A DNA stretch of 64,000 bases, taken from positions 1 through 64,000 of the forward strand of contig NZ_QSEK01000012.1 in the NCBI RefSeq assembly GCF_003464165.1, read 5' to 3'. Shown in pieces: positions 26,594-35,910 of this stretch (position 1 is its first letter; each line of letters opens with the position of its first letter). A program made the translations under genes and the position numbers. The notes under the pieces are model-generated. The model was not told where the DNA came from, did no database searches, and saw only the letters and a list, made by a program, of their open reading frames with translations. This DNA is from Eubacterium sp. AM49-13BH. GTDB lineage: Bacteria > Bacillota > Clostridia > Lachnospirales > Lachnospiraceae.

Positions 26594-27334
26594 ATGGCAC
26601 AGGAAATATTAAATGTGAGCCAGCTTAAGGTTGGTGTTGAAGATAAAGAAATACTTCATGGGGTTGATCTTTCTCTTAATAAGGGAGAGACTCATGTACT
26701 TATGGGACCTAACGGAGCAGGTAAGTCTACTCTTGGTTATGCTCTTATGGGTAACCCTAGATATGAGATATTAGGGGGTAAGGTTACATTTAACGGAGAA
26801 GATTTACTTTCTAAGAATGTTGCTGAGAGATCACAGGCAGGTCTTTTCCTGTCATTCCAGAATCCTATTGAGGTTCCTGGTATTACACTCGGTAATTTTA
26901 TAAGAAGTTCTATGGAGCAGCGTGGAAAGAAGATGACATACTTCAAGTTCAAGAAGCTCCTTCAGGAAAAGATGGAATTCCTTCAGATGGACCCATCATA
27001 TATGGACAGAGACCTTAATGTTGGTTTCTCAGGTGGTGAGAAGAAGAAAGCGGAGATATTACAGCTTCTTATGCTTGAGCCTTCTCTTGCTATTCTTGAT
27101 GAGACTGACTCAGGACTTGATGTAGATGCTGTTAAGACAGTATCACTGGGGGTTGAAGAGTATCAGAAGACTCAGAACGGAGCACTTCTTATTATCACTC
27201 ACAGCACCCGTATCTTAGAGGCACTTAAGGTGGATTATACTCATGTTCTTGTCAATGGTAATGTTGTTGCAACAGGCGACAGTGCTATGATTGATGATAT
27301 CAATGAGAACGGTTTCGAAAGATTCATCAGGTAA
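26594..27334 (+). CDS. sufC: Fe-S cluster assembly ATPase SufC
   Basis: ATPase of the SufBCD scaffold complex. The 246-residue protein has Walker A GPNGAGKSTL, the SUF-specific FLSFQNPIEVPG, signature NVGFSGGEKKKAEI, Walker B SLAILDETDSGLD and the switch H in ITHST. AAGGAGG precedes the ATG. It leads sufC-sufB-sufD-sufS-sufU, the common order in Clostridia, and likely provides the cell's main Fe-S assembly route. Confidence 0.95.
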   Translation: MAQEILNVSQLKVGVEDKEILHGVDLSLNKGETHVLMGPNGAGKSTLGYALMGNPRYEILGGKVTFNGEDLLSKNVAERSQAGLFLSFQNPIEVPGITLGNFIRSSMEQRGKKMTYFKFKKLLQEKMEFLQMDPSYMDRDLNVGFSGGEKKKAEILQLLMLEPSLAILDETDSGLDVDAVKTVSLGVEEYQKTQNGALLIITHSTRILEALKVDYTHVLVNGNVVATGDSAMIDDINENGFERFIR

Positions 27335-27354
27335 TTAAGGCTCGGAGGCTTGTA

Positions 27355-28761
27355 ATGGAAGAAAAGACATTTGTAGATGACATAAACAGAAGTGTTTATG
27401 ATATTAAGAACGAAGAGAAAGACTCTTACAGAATAAAGCAGGGACTTACTCCTGAAATCGTTGAGAAGATATCAGAAGAGAAGCATGATCCCGCATGGAT
27501 GAGAGAGTTCAGACTTAAGTCATTAGAGATATATAATAATATGCAGGTGCCTGACTGGGGTCCGTCTATTGATGGACTTAATATGGATAATATCGCTACT
27601 TATGTTCGTGCCAATACGAATATGAAGGGTGACTGGAAAGATGTACCAGAAGAGATTAAGGATACATTTGACAGATTAGGTATTCCTAAGGCAGAGAGAG
27701 AGTCGTTAGCCGGAGTTGGAGCACAGTACGACTCAGAGCTTGTATACCATAATGTCCGTAAGGAGGTTGCTGACCAGGGGGTTGTATACACTGATATGGA
27801 AAGTGCACTTACAGGTGAATATGCAGATATGGTACACGAGCATTTTATGAAGCTTATTACACCACAGGATCATAAGTTCGCAGCACTTCACGGAGCTGTA
27901 TGGTCTGGTGGTTCATTTGTGTATGTACCAAAGGGAGTTAATCTTGAGATTCCTCTGCAGTCATATTTCAGACTTAATGCTGCAGGAGCAGGTCAGTTTG
28001 AGCATACACTTATTATTGTTGATGAGGGTGCAAGTCTTCACTTTATTGAAGGATGTTCAGCACCTAAATATAACGTTGCCAATCTTCATGCAGGTGCGGT
28101 TGAACTTTTTGTGGCTAAGAATGCAAAGCTTCGTTACTCAACAATTGAGAACTGGAGCAAGAATATGTATAACCTTAACACTAAGAGAGCTACTGTTGCT
28201 GAGGGTGGTAAGATTGAATGGGTTTCAGGCTCATTTGGTTCGCATGTATCATATCTGTATCCTATGAGTATCCTTAATGGTGAGCGTTCAAGCTGTGAAT
28301 TTACAGGAATTACATTTGCAGGAGCAGGACAGAACCTTGATACAGGTATGAAGGTAGTTCATAACGCACCAGCTACAACATCAGTTGTAAGTACTAAGTC
28401 AATATCTAAGGGTGGCGGAATCAGTACTTTCAGAAGTGCGGTAACAATGACTACCAAGGCTAAGAAGAGTAAATCATCAGTTTCATGTCAGTCACTTATG
28501 ATAGATGATATTTCAAGATCTGATACAATTCCGGCTATGGATATCCGTGTTAATGATGCGGATGTAGGACATGAGGCAACAATTGGACGAATCAGTGATG
28601 ATGCTGTATTTTATCTTATGTCAAGAGGAATTCCGGAAGATGATGCGAGAGCAATGATTGTTTCAGGATTTGCTGATAATGTATCTAAGGAGCTTCCGCT
28701 TGAGTATGCAATGGAGATGAATAATCTTATTAAGCTTGAGATGAAGGGCAGCATTGGTTAA
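27355..28761 (+). CDS. sufB: Fe-S cluster scaffold protein SufB
   Basis: Core scaffold subunit, 468 residues, normal length. Conserved stretches include WMREFRLKSLEIY, HGAVWSGGSFVYVPKGV, the beta-helix core with FIEGCSAPKYN, and the C-terminal DADVGHEATIGRISDDAVFYL and SRGIPEDDARAMIV. It begins 20 bases after sufC. It forms the scaffold with SufD and SufC. Confidence 0.95.
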   Translation: MEEKTFVDDINRSVYDIKNEEKDSYRIKQGLTPEIVEKISEEKHDPAWMREFRLKSLEIYNNMQVPDWGPSIDGLNMDNIATYVRANTNMKGDWKDVPEEIKDTFDRLGIPKAERESLAGVGAQYDSELVYHNVRKEVADQGVVYTDMESALTGEYADMVHEHFMKLITPQDHKFAALHGAVWSGGSFVYVPKGVNLEIPLQSYFRLNAAGAGQFEHTLIIVDEGASLHFIEGCSAPKYNVANLHAGAVELFVAKNAKLRYSTIENWSKNMYNLNTKRATVAEGGKIEWVSGSFGSHVSYLYPMSILNGERSSCEFTGITFAGAGQNLDTGMKVVHNAPATTSVVSTKSISKGGGISTFRSAVTMTTKAKKSKSSVSCQSLMIDDISRSDTIPAMDIRVNDADVGHEATIGRISDDAVFYLMSRGIPEDDARAMIVSGFADNVSKELPLEYAMEMNNLIKLEMKGSIG

Positions 28762-28785
28762 GTTAATCAGAGTGAGGAATATGAT

Positions 28786-29856
28786 ATGATAGGTATCGAA
28801 GAAAAGGACATGATAATAAACCGTATCCCAGCCAAGACATGGAATCATCTTCATATGAACCAGAGCAAGGTTGGAGAGGTTGTAATTAACCGTACAGGTG
28901 AGTTAAATGCTTCTGTTAATGATGTCAGTCTTATAGATGATGGAAAGCTTAACAATGGGGAGCTTGACAATATCATTGGTGGATGTGGTCAGGAGATTAC
29001 AGAGGCAGCTAAGAAGTCACAGACTGAACCTGTATATTATATAACAGATAAGAAGAATGCAGGTTTTGTAAGACTCAACTTCAATTATGGAAAGAGTAAT
29101 GCAGACATCAATGTTGTTGGTATTGAAACTAAAGAGAATGCCAGCATTGATGTTTATATGGATTTTAACGGAGATAAGGACGGGGAAGGTTTTGCAGCAG
29201 TACAGACAAGATTATATGCTGCGAAGGATTCGGTTATCCGTCTTATCCAGATTCAGAGGGTAGGCGCAGAGACAACATTTATTAATGATATCGGTGGTTA
29301 CTGCGAAGACGGTGCAAGAATTGAGCTTGTGCAGCTTTACTTAAGCGGTAAGAACAGATACGAAGGCTGTGAGATTAAGCTTGCAGGTAATGGAAGCTCT
29401 ATGTCTGCAGAGATTGGATATGTTGCAGCAGGTAAAGAAAGACTTGATATGAACTACTGCATAAGACATATTGGCAAGAAGACAGAATGTGCAATCAATG
29501 CGGCAGGTGCATTGAGAGATACAGCATTTAAGCTGTTCAGAGGAACTATTGATTTCGTTAAGGGTTCAGCAGGTTCTGTAGGTAATGAGAAGGAAGAAGT
29601 TCTTCTTATTGATGAAAAATGTGTCAACCAGACTATTCCTATTATTCTATGTGCAGAAGAAGATGTTGTCGGTAATCACGGTGCAACTATAGGAAAGCCT
29701 GATGAGGAGCTTTTATTCTATCTTGAATCAAGAGGAATACCGGCACAAGAATGTTATAATATGCTGGCAGCAGCTAAGCTTTTAGCTGTATGCGGCAAAA
29801 TCCCTGATGATGGTATCAGGAACGAGATACATGACTACATTAAAGAGGTTTATTAA
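28786..29856 (+). CDS. sufD: Fe-S cluster assembly protein SufD
   Basis: A 356-residue SufB paralogue that completes the scaffold. The C-terminal beta-helix shows NHGATIGKPDEELLFYLESR and GIPAQECYNMLAAAKL, as in SufD; the N-terminal part is divergent. It ends at the TAA that overlaps the sufS start by one base, so the two are coupled. Confidence 0.9.
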   Translation: MIGIEEKDMIINRIPAKTWNHLHMNQSKVGEVVINRTGELNASVNDVSLIDDGKLNNGELDNIIGGCGQEITEAAKKSQTEPVYYITDKKNAGFVRLNFNYGKSNADINVVGIETKENASIDVYMDFNGDKDGEGFAAVQTRLYAAKDSVIRLIQIQRVGAETTFINDIGGYCEDGARIELVQLYLSGKNRYEGCEIKLAGNGSSMSAEIGYVAAGKERLDMNYCIRHIGKKTECAINAAGALRDTAFKLFRGTIDFVKGSAGSVGNEKEEVLLIDEKCVNQTIPIILCAEEDVVGNHGATIGKPDEELLFYLESRGIPAQECYNMLAAAKLLAVCGKIPDDGIRNEIHDYIKEVY

Positions 29857-31085
29857 TGAGTGAGTTAAGTAAGACGATTGAGTCTATAAGAAAAGATTTC
29901 CCACTTATTTCGGGAAGCAATATTGCATATCTTGATAATGCAGCGACTACACAGAAGCCACAGGCTGTTCTTGATGCAGTTAATAAGTATTATCAGGAGA
30001 TGAACGCCAATCCGTTCAGAGGTGTATACGAATTAAGTGAGATTGCTACAGAAAGCTATGAGAATGCAAGAAAGGCAGTAGCACAGTTTATTGGTGCTAA
30101 AGATGCAAGCCAGATAGTATTTACAAGAAATGCTACAGAGAGTCTTAACTTAATTGCATACAGTTATGGAATGAATTTCATTAAAGAGGGTGATGAGATT
30201 GTTGTTAGTGTTATGGAACACCACAGCAATTTCCTTCCATGGAAGCAGGTTGCAGAAAAATGTGGAGCGGTATTAAAGCAGCTTATACCTGATGAGAATG
30301 GAGAGATTACAGACAAGTCTTTAGAGGTTATCACAGATAAGACCAGGCTTGTAGCAGTTACCCAGGTTTCTAATGTATTAGGAAGAGTTAATGATATAAA
30401 GCATATTGCAGAGGTTGCACATGCACATGGTGCGGTTATTGTGGCTGACGGAGCACAGAGTGTTCCTCATATGCCGGTTAATGTAACAGACCTTGATGTT
30501 GACTTCCTTGTATTTTCTGGACATAAGATGTTAGCACCTATGGGAATCGGAGCATTATATGGCAAGAAAGAGCTTCTTGACAAGATGCCACCATTCTTAA
30601 GCGGTGGTGAGATGATTGAGATTGTTCACTGGGACAGAGTTAAATATGCAGAGGTTCCACATAAGTTCGAGGCAGGAACTGTTAATACAGGCGGTGCAGT
30701 AGGACTTCATGCGGCAATTGATTATATTAACAATGTTGGATTTGACACAATTATGGCACAGGAGCGAAAGCTTACTAAGATTGCTGTAGATGCAATTAAG
30801 GACATGAAGGGAGTCAATTTAATAGGTTCTTCGAAGGCAGAAGACCATGAGGGTATAGTCACATTTACAATTGACGGAGTACACCCACATGATGTTGCTT
30901 CTATACTTGATTCACAGCATATTGCAGTAAGAGCAGGGCATCACTGCGCACAGCCATTAATGGATTTCCTTAAGGTTAATTCAACAACGAGAGCAAGCTT
31001 TGCTTTCTATAACACAGAAGAAGAAGTACAGCATTTTGTAGAAGAACTATCTAAGATCAGGGGGCTTATGGGATATGGAGACTAA
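29856..31085 (+). CDS. sufS: SufS-type cysteine desulfurase
   Basis: PLP enzyme that takes sulfur from cysteine for Fe-S assembly. The 409-residue class II desulfurase has YLDNAATTQKP, the PLP lysine in VFSGHKMLAPMGIGALYG, VMEHHSNFLPW and the active-site cysteine in VRAGHHCAQPLM. The start overlaps sufD, and sufU overlaps its end. SufU is its expected sulfur acceptor. Confidence 0.95.
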   Translation: MSELSKTIESIRKDFPLISGSNIAYLDNAATTQKPQAVLDAVNKYYQEMNANPFRGVYELSEIATESYENARKAVAQFIGAKDASQIVFTRNATESLNLIAYSYGMNFIKEGDEIVVSVMEHHSNFLPWKQVAEKCGAVLKQLIPDENGEITDKSLEVITDKTRLVAVTQVSNVLGRVNDIKHIAEVAHAHGAVIVADGAQSVPHMPVNVTDLDVDFLVFSGHKMLAPMGIGALYGKKELLDKMPPFLSGGEMIEIVHWDRVKYAEVPHKFEAGTVNTGGAVGLHAAIDYINNVGFDTIMAQERKLTKIAVDAIKDMKGVNLIGSSKAEDHEGIVTFTIDGVHPHDVASILDSQHIAVRAGHHCAQPLMDFLKVNSTTRASFAFYNTEEEVQHFVEELSKIRGLMGYGD

Positions 31086-31514
31086 AACTTTTTATAATGA
31101 GGTTCTTACGGACCACAACATGCATCCATATCATAAGCATGATATAGACAATGCAGACTTAGAGCTTGAGGGTGTTAATCCAAGCTGTGGAGATGACATT
31201 ATCTTAAAGCTTAAGTTTGATGATGCTAAGAAACTATTGTTGATGGGGCATTTACAGGAGATGGCTGTGCAATATCGCAGGCATCAGCAGATATAATGCT
31301 TGAGCTTATCATTGGAAAGCCTGTTGATGAGGCTGTACATCTCTCAGAACTTTTCCTTAAGATGATTAAGGATGAGGCAACTGAGGAAGAGATTGATGAG
31401 CTTGATGAAGCCGGAGCATTAAGAGATATCTCTCATATGCCAGCAAGAGTTAAATGTGCAGTACTTGGCTGGCACACAATGGAAGAGATGGTAGAGAACC
31501 TTAAGAATGTTTAG
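31075..31514 (+). pseudogene. sufU: SufU sulfur-transfer protein, one-base frameshift
   Basis: SufU is a zinc-binding acceptor that relays sulfur from SufS. The first frame has YNEVLTDHNMHPYHKH and NPSCGDDIILKL (first Cys/Asp zinc ligands). The second frame begins near 31232, gives FTGDGCAISQASADIMLELI (second Cys) and ends with ALRDISHMPARVKCAVLGWH (third Cys). One extra A in the AAA at about 31230-31235 joins them into about 146 residues. Because this pathway is normally essential, an error in the sequence is the likeliest cause. Confidence 0.88.
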
Positions 31515-31519
31515 AATGT

Positions 31520-31551
31520 AACCCAATCACTTATAATATGGTGATTGGGTT
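31520..31551 (+). terminator. Terminator of the suf operon
   Basis: An 11-bp perfect stem (AACCCAATCAC with GTGATTGGGTT) and a short T run (TTTTAAT) follow sufU by six bases. Confidence 0.8.
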
Positions 31552-31581
31552 TTAATGTTTGTAGATAAGAATGGAGTAAAT

Positions 31582-32427
31582 ATGGAAAAGAAATTAGTTA
31601 AGCAGCAGCTTCTTACAGGAGAACGTGCTCTTTTTGCAAGCAAAGACCTTCGTATTGAAGATTCTATATTTGATGATGGTGAGTCTCCATTAAAGGAGAG
31701 CAGTAATATAGAGCTTGTAAACAGCAGTTTTAAGTGGAAATATCCACTCTGGTACTGCAACAATGTCAATGTAAAGGACTGTTATTTCTTTGAGATGGGA
31801 AGAGCAGGAGTATGGTACACTAACGATATTAATGTTGAGGATACAATTATTGAAGCACCTAAGAATTTCAGAAGATGCAACAGATTAGGCCTTAAGAATG
31901 TAGAGTTCGTCAATGCCGAGGAAACTCTCTGGAGCTGTGATAATGTTACTATGACAAATGTAGTGGCAAAGGGGAATTATTTTGCAATGAACAGCAACGA
32001 TATGAAGATTGACGGTCTTAAGCTTGTCGGCAATTATCCATTTGATGGAAGTAAGAATCTTGAGATAAGAAATTCAAGACTTATGAGCAAGGATGCTTTC
32101 TGGAATGCTGAAAATATAACAGTGTATGATTCATACATTTCAGGTGAGTACCTTGGCTGGAATTCAAAGAATCTTACGTTTATCAACTGTACAATAGAGA
32201 GCCTTCAGGGATTGTGTTACATTGATAATCTTGTTATGAAGAACTGCAAGCTTATTAATACAACACTTGCTTTCGAGTATTCAACTGTAGATGCTGATAT
32301 CACCAGCAGGGTTGACAGCGTGTTAAATCCAACTTCAGGAACGATAACAGCAGACAGTATAGATAAGCTTATAATTGAGAAGGATAAGGTTGATCCTTCG
32401 CTTACTAAGATAGTATGCAGGAATTAA
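31582..32427 (+). CDS. DUF3737 family right-handed beta-helix protein
   Basis: A 281-residue protein composed of repeated strand-turn units with N, D and W ladders (DCYFFEMGRAGVWYTNDINV; NAEETLWSCDNVTMTNVVAK), typical of DUF3737, a predicted beta-helix of unknown role. There is no signal peptide. ATG 31582 follows TGGAG by five bases; the upstream ATG at 31555 lies in the suf terminator. The aminotransferase gene follows after 31 bases and may share its transcript. Confidence 0.88.
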   Translation: MEKKLVKQQLLTGERALFASKDLRIEDSIFDDGESPLKESSNIELVNSSFKWKYPLWYCNNVNVKDCYFFEMGRAGVWYTNDINVEDTIIEAPKNFRRCNRLGLKNVEFVNAEETLWSCDNVTMTNVVAKGNYFAMNSNDMKIDGLKLVGNYPFDGSKNLEIRNSRLMSKDAFWNAENITVYDSYISGEYLGWNSKNLTFINCTIESLQGLCYIDNLVMKNCKLINTTLAFEYSTVDADITSRVDSVLNPTSGTITADSIDKLIIEKDKVDPSLTKIVCRN

Positions 32428-32458
32428 TTAAGGTGTGTTATCAGGGAGGAAGCTGATT

Positions 32459-33627
32459 ATGAAATATGATTTTGATACGGTGGTAAACCGCCGCGGAACT
32501 GATTCACTGAAATGGGATGTTGCAGACAATGAGCTTCCTATGTGGGTTGCAGACATGGATTTTAAGACAGCACCAGAGATAACAGAAGCTATCAAGGCAA
32601 AGGCTGACCTTGGAATATATGGATATTCAGACGTTCCAAAAGGCTGGTATGACGCGTACACAGCTGGTGGGAAAGACGCCATAATTTCAGGATGGAAGAC
32701 GACTGGCTTATGTTTGTAACAGGGGTTATTCCTGCAATATCAAGTTCTGTAAGAAAGCTTACAACACCAGCTGAGAATGTTGTTATCATGACACCTGTAT
32801 ACAACATTTTCTTTAACAGTATTCTTAATAATGGCAGAAATGTGTTACAGAGCCAGCTTGTATACGATAATGGCAGATATGCGATAGATTTTGAAGACCT
32901 TGAAGTTAAGCTTAAGAACCCACAGACAACGCTTCTTATTCTGTGCAACCCACAGAATCCGGGTGGAAATGTATGGAGTAAGGAAGAACTTGCGCGGATT
33001 GGAGAGCTTGCTTATAAGTATGGAGTTGTTGTTATATCTGATGAGATTCACTGCGAGCTTACAGACCCAGGAGTTGATTATGTGCCATTTGCAAGTGTTT
33101 CGGAGGTATGCAAGAAGATATCTGTAACATGCATAGCACCTACGAAAACATTTAACATGGCAGGTTTACAGACAGCAGCAATATGTGTGCCGGATGAGCG
33201 ACTCCGTCACAAGGTTTGGCGTGCAATCAATACTGATGAGGTAGCTGAGCCAAATGTTTTCGCAGTGGATGCGGCTATAGCTGCATTTACAAAGGGCGAG
33301 GAATGGCTTGAGCAGTTAAGAGCATATATCTATGAGAATAAACAGATTACGAAGAATTATGTGGATGCAGAGATTGATGGAGTTTCGATGACAGAATCCA
33401 AGGCAACATATTTATGCTGGCTTGATGTAAGTAATATTACAGATGACTCAACAAAGCTTGCTGCATATATACGAAAAGAGACAGGTCTGTATATGTCAGC
33501 CGGAAAAGGCTTTGGTGGTGACGGAAGGAGCTTTTTAAGGCTTAATGTGGCGTGCCCTAAGGCAACATTGATGGATGGTCTGGAAAGACTTAAATGTGGG
33601 GTGGCTGGATTTGTGAATTGTCATTAA
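32459..33627 (+). pseudogene. MalY/PatB-type PLP aminotransferase/C-S lyase, one-base frameshift
   Basis: Fold-type I PLP protein, probably a cystathionine beta-lyase. The first frame has the PatB start FDTVVNRRGTDSLKWD and MWVADMDFKTAP. The second has VTGVIPAISSSV, LCNPQNPGGNVW, VISDEIHCEL and the PLP lysine in APTKTFNMAGLQ. The break is near 32663: one additional A (ACAAGCTGG instead of ACAGCTGG) restores YTSWWERRHNF and one protein of about 389 residues. The sequence is otherwise unblemished, so an assembly error is likely. Confidence 0.85.
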
Positions 33628-33796
33628 ATACGCTAAGCCAACATTATATGCCAGAAATAGATAAGAATAATTACAAAAGAATAATGTAGGATATATCCAG
33701 CAATTTATCTACACAAATCATATTGAGTTTTATGCCATCCTAGAGTAAAATATAATAGAATTTGGTTATATATCAGATTGTGAAGGAGATTGAATT

Positions 33797-34396
33797 ATGA
33801 ATATTGTATGTTTAGACCTTGAGGGCGTTCTTGTACCAGAGATATGGATTGCATTTGCGCAGGCAAGCGGAATCCCAGAACTTAAGAGAACAACAAGAGA
33901 CGAACCAGATTATGATAAGCTTATGAACTGGAGACTTGGTATTCTTAAGGAGCATGGTCTTGGACTTAAGGAGATTCAGGATACTATTGCTAAGATTGAT
34001 CCAATTCCAGGTGCTAAGGAATTTCTTGATGAATTAAGAAGCATAACACAGGTTATCATTATTTCAGATACATTTACACAGTTTGCTACTCCACTTATGA
34101 AGAAGCTGGGCTGGCCAACTATTTTCTGTAATTCTCTTGAGGTAGCTGATAATGGCGAGATTACAGGTTTCAAGATGCGTTGTGAGCAGTCGAAGCTTAC
34201 AACAGTTAAGGCTTTACAGTCTATTGGCTATGACACTATTGCATCAGGAGACAGTCACAATGATTTAGGAATGATTAAGGCAAGCAAGGCAGGTTTCCTC
34301 TTTAAGAGTACAGAGCAGATTAAGGCTGATAATCCTGAATTAGAGGCATTTGATACATATGATGAGCTTTTAGTTGCTATTAAGAAGGCACTTTAA
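33797..34396 (+). CDS. thrH: Phosphoserine phosphatase / homoserine phosphotransferase ThrH
   Basis: HAD-superfamily enzyme of 199 residues. Motif I is DLEGVLVPE (nucleophile Asp, with Glu as the second residue, a ThrH trait), motif II VIIISDTFTQF, motif III lysine in CEQSKLTTVKAL and motif IV ASGDSHNDLGM. ThrH dephosphorylates phosphoserine and can move the phosphate to homoserine. It has its own ribosome site (GAAGGAG) and an alarmone synthetase gene 27 bases downstream. Confidence 0.92.
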   Translation: MNIVCLDLEGVLVPEIWIAFAQASGIPELKRTTRDEPDYDKLMNWRLGILKEHGLGLKEIQDTIAKIDPIPGAKEFLDELRSITQVIIISDTFTQFATPLMKKLGWPTIFCNSLEVADNGEITGFKMRCEQSKLTTVKALQSIGYDTIASGDSHNDLGMIKASKAGFLFKSTEQIKADNPELEAFDTYDELLVAIKKAL

Positions 34397-34423
34397 GATA
34401 TATCGAAGGTAAAAGAGGTTACT

Positions 34424-35221
34424 ATGTTATTAGAAGAGATACTCAAGCAGGAGCAGGAAAGATTCATTAAAGAAAATCTCCTTTCTGATGAAATGCTTGA
34501 GTTATTAAAAGAAAATATTATGCCGTTTAACACACTGATGGCTTATTACAGATGCGCCATTATGGAGGTTGAGACTAAGTTCAAGGTGCTTAATGAGGAG
34601 TTCTCATTACAGTATGACAGAAATCCTATTGAGAGTATCAAGAGCAGAATTAAGTCTATGGATGGCATATTTAAGAAGGCGAAGAAGAAAAATATTCCTA
34701 TAACAATGGAAGGCATTGAGGAAGGCATAAGAGATATTGCGGGAGTAAGGGTAATATGTTCTTTTCCGGAAGATATCTATATGCTTGCCGACTGCCTGTT
34801 AAAGCAGGATGATGTAGTGCTTGTTGAGAGAAAGGATTATATCAAGAATCCTAAGCCAAGTGGTTACAGAAGTCTTCACCTTATAATTGAGATACCGATA
34901 TTCCTTCAGAATGAAAAGAAGATGATGAAGGTTGAGGTTCAGCTCCGTACAATTGCCATGGATTTCTGGGCGAGCGTGGAGCATAAGGTTCGTTATAAGA
35001 AGAATATTCCAGATTCTGAAGCAGAACAGCTGGCAGCAGAATTGTCTTCATGTGCAGAGCAGATTGCTGCAATGGACAATAAGATGGAAGAAATTCGCCG
35101 CAGAATTGCAGAAGCGGAGGAAAGAGAAGCTGAGAATAATCCGCCTAAGCAGCCACAGACTATCGGTGGCGTGATGCTTAAGAAGAGGCTGGAATCGGGG
35201 AAGTTTCCCTTTAAGAAGTAG
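34424..35221 (+). CDS. Small alarmone synthetase (RelA/SpoT domain, RelQ/YjbM type)
   Basis: Makes (p)ppGpp from ATP and GTP or GDP. The 265-residue protein has only the synthetase domain: GIRDIAGVRVICSFPEDIY, the acceptor-site loop KDYIKNPKPSGYRSLHLIIE and the catalytic VEVQLRTIAMDFWASVEHK. There is no hydrolase, TGS or ACT part, as expected for RelQ-like enzymes. The C-terminal coiled helix (EIRRRIAEAEEREAE) likely mediates tetramerisation. A large palindrome begins at its stop codon. Confidence 0.93.
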   Translation: MLLEEILKQEQERFIKENLLSDEMLELLKENIMPFNTLMAYYRCAIMEVETKFKVLNEEFSLQYDRNPIESIKSRIKSMDGIFKKAKKKNIPITMEGIEEGIRDIAGVRVICSFPEDIYMLADCLLKQDDVVLVERKDYIKNPKPSGYRSLHLIIEIPIFLQNEKKMMKVEVQLRTIAMDFWASVEHKVRYKKNIPDSEAEQLAAELSSCAEQIAAMDNKMEEIRRRIAEAEEREAENNPPKQPQTIGGVMLKKRLESGKFPFKK

Positions 35222-35436
35222 GTAAAAAATGGCTCCCCGGAGAGGGGGCTGGGGATGGCTGTATGGTTTAATTGAAAACGCGCTCCCGCTCGGGCGAAGA
35301 CGCAGCGGGTACTAAGTTTGTGGAGATTTGCCGCCTTGCGGCGGCTCTCCCCACGCACTAAGTACCGGCGTCTTCACACGGTTTCCAATTAAACCACACA
35401 ACCACACCCAGCCCACCAACCCGGGGAGTTTTTACC
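35221..35436. repeat. Large imperfect palindrome (about 216 bp), GC-rich
   Basis: The two halves pair over nearly their whole length around a perfect GCCGCC-TTGC-GGCGGC core near 35330-35345. Matching blocks include GAAGACGC with GCGTCTTC, GGTACTAAG with CACTAAGTACC, TGGTTTAATTG with CAATTAAACCA, GGGCTGGG with CCCAGCCC, and the outer GGTAAAAA/CTCCCCGG with CCGGGGAG/TTTTTACC. It is much richer in GC than its surroundings. It begins at the stop of the alarmone synthetase gene and ends 54 bases before the next start. It would form one very long RNA or DNA hairpin; no coding function. Confidence 0.8.
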
Positions 35437-35489
35437 TGCCAGCGTTGGTCGCGTTGCTCCCTTGCTGGACATAAAAGAAGGAGGATATT

Positions 35490-35897
35490 ATGAAGGTTAT
35501 ATCTATTATTGATGATGATTATGGAATTATGTTTAATAACAGACGTGTTTCTAAGGACAGTGTTCTGAATGAGCATATTATTAAGATGCTTGATGGCGGG
35601 AAGTTATGGCTTTCTTTATATAGTAAGCAGCTTTTTGGTGATTATGAAAATATTGAGGTTAATCAGGAGTTTGGTTTTGCTGGAAAGGACGATTTCTGTT
35701 TTGTTGAGGACTCTGAGATTGTTTCTTATGAGGATATGGTGGATGAGGTTTACCTGTATAAATGGAATAGGAAGTATCCTTCTGATGTGAAGTTTCCTAA
35801 GGACATGCTTAATAATTTTAAGCTGGAGGGTTCTACTGATTTTGAGGGTAATTCTCACGAGAAAATTACTGAAGAAAGATATGTAAGAAAGAAATAA
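35490..35897 (+). CDS. Conserved protein of unknown function next to a secreted nuclease
   Basis: A 135-residue acidic cytosolic protein: MKVISIIDDDYGIMFNNRRV, an aromatic middle with YKWNRKYPSDVKFP, and a terminal SHEKITEERYVRKK. I recall similar proteins from Lachnospiraceae under the doubtful name ribonuclease Z, but no metallo-beta-lactamase motif is present. It is 13 bases upstream of a secreted nuclease gene, so a role in that system, for example inhibition, is possible but unproven. RBS is GAAGGAGG. Confidence 0.65.
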   Translation: MKVISIIDDDYGIMFNNRRVSKDSVLNEHIIKMLDGGKLWLSLYSKQLFGDYENIEVNQEFGFAGKDDFCFVEDSEIVSYEDMVDEVYLYKWNRKYPSDVKFPKDMLNNFKLEGSTDFEGNSHEKITEERYVRKK

Positions 35898-35910
35898 GGA
35901 GTTATGATAC

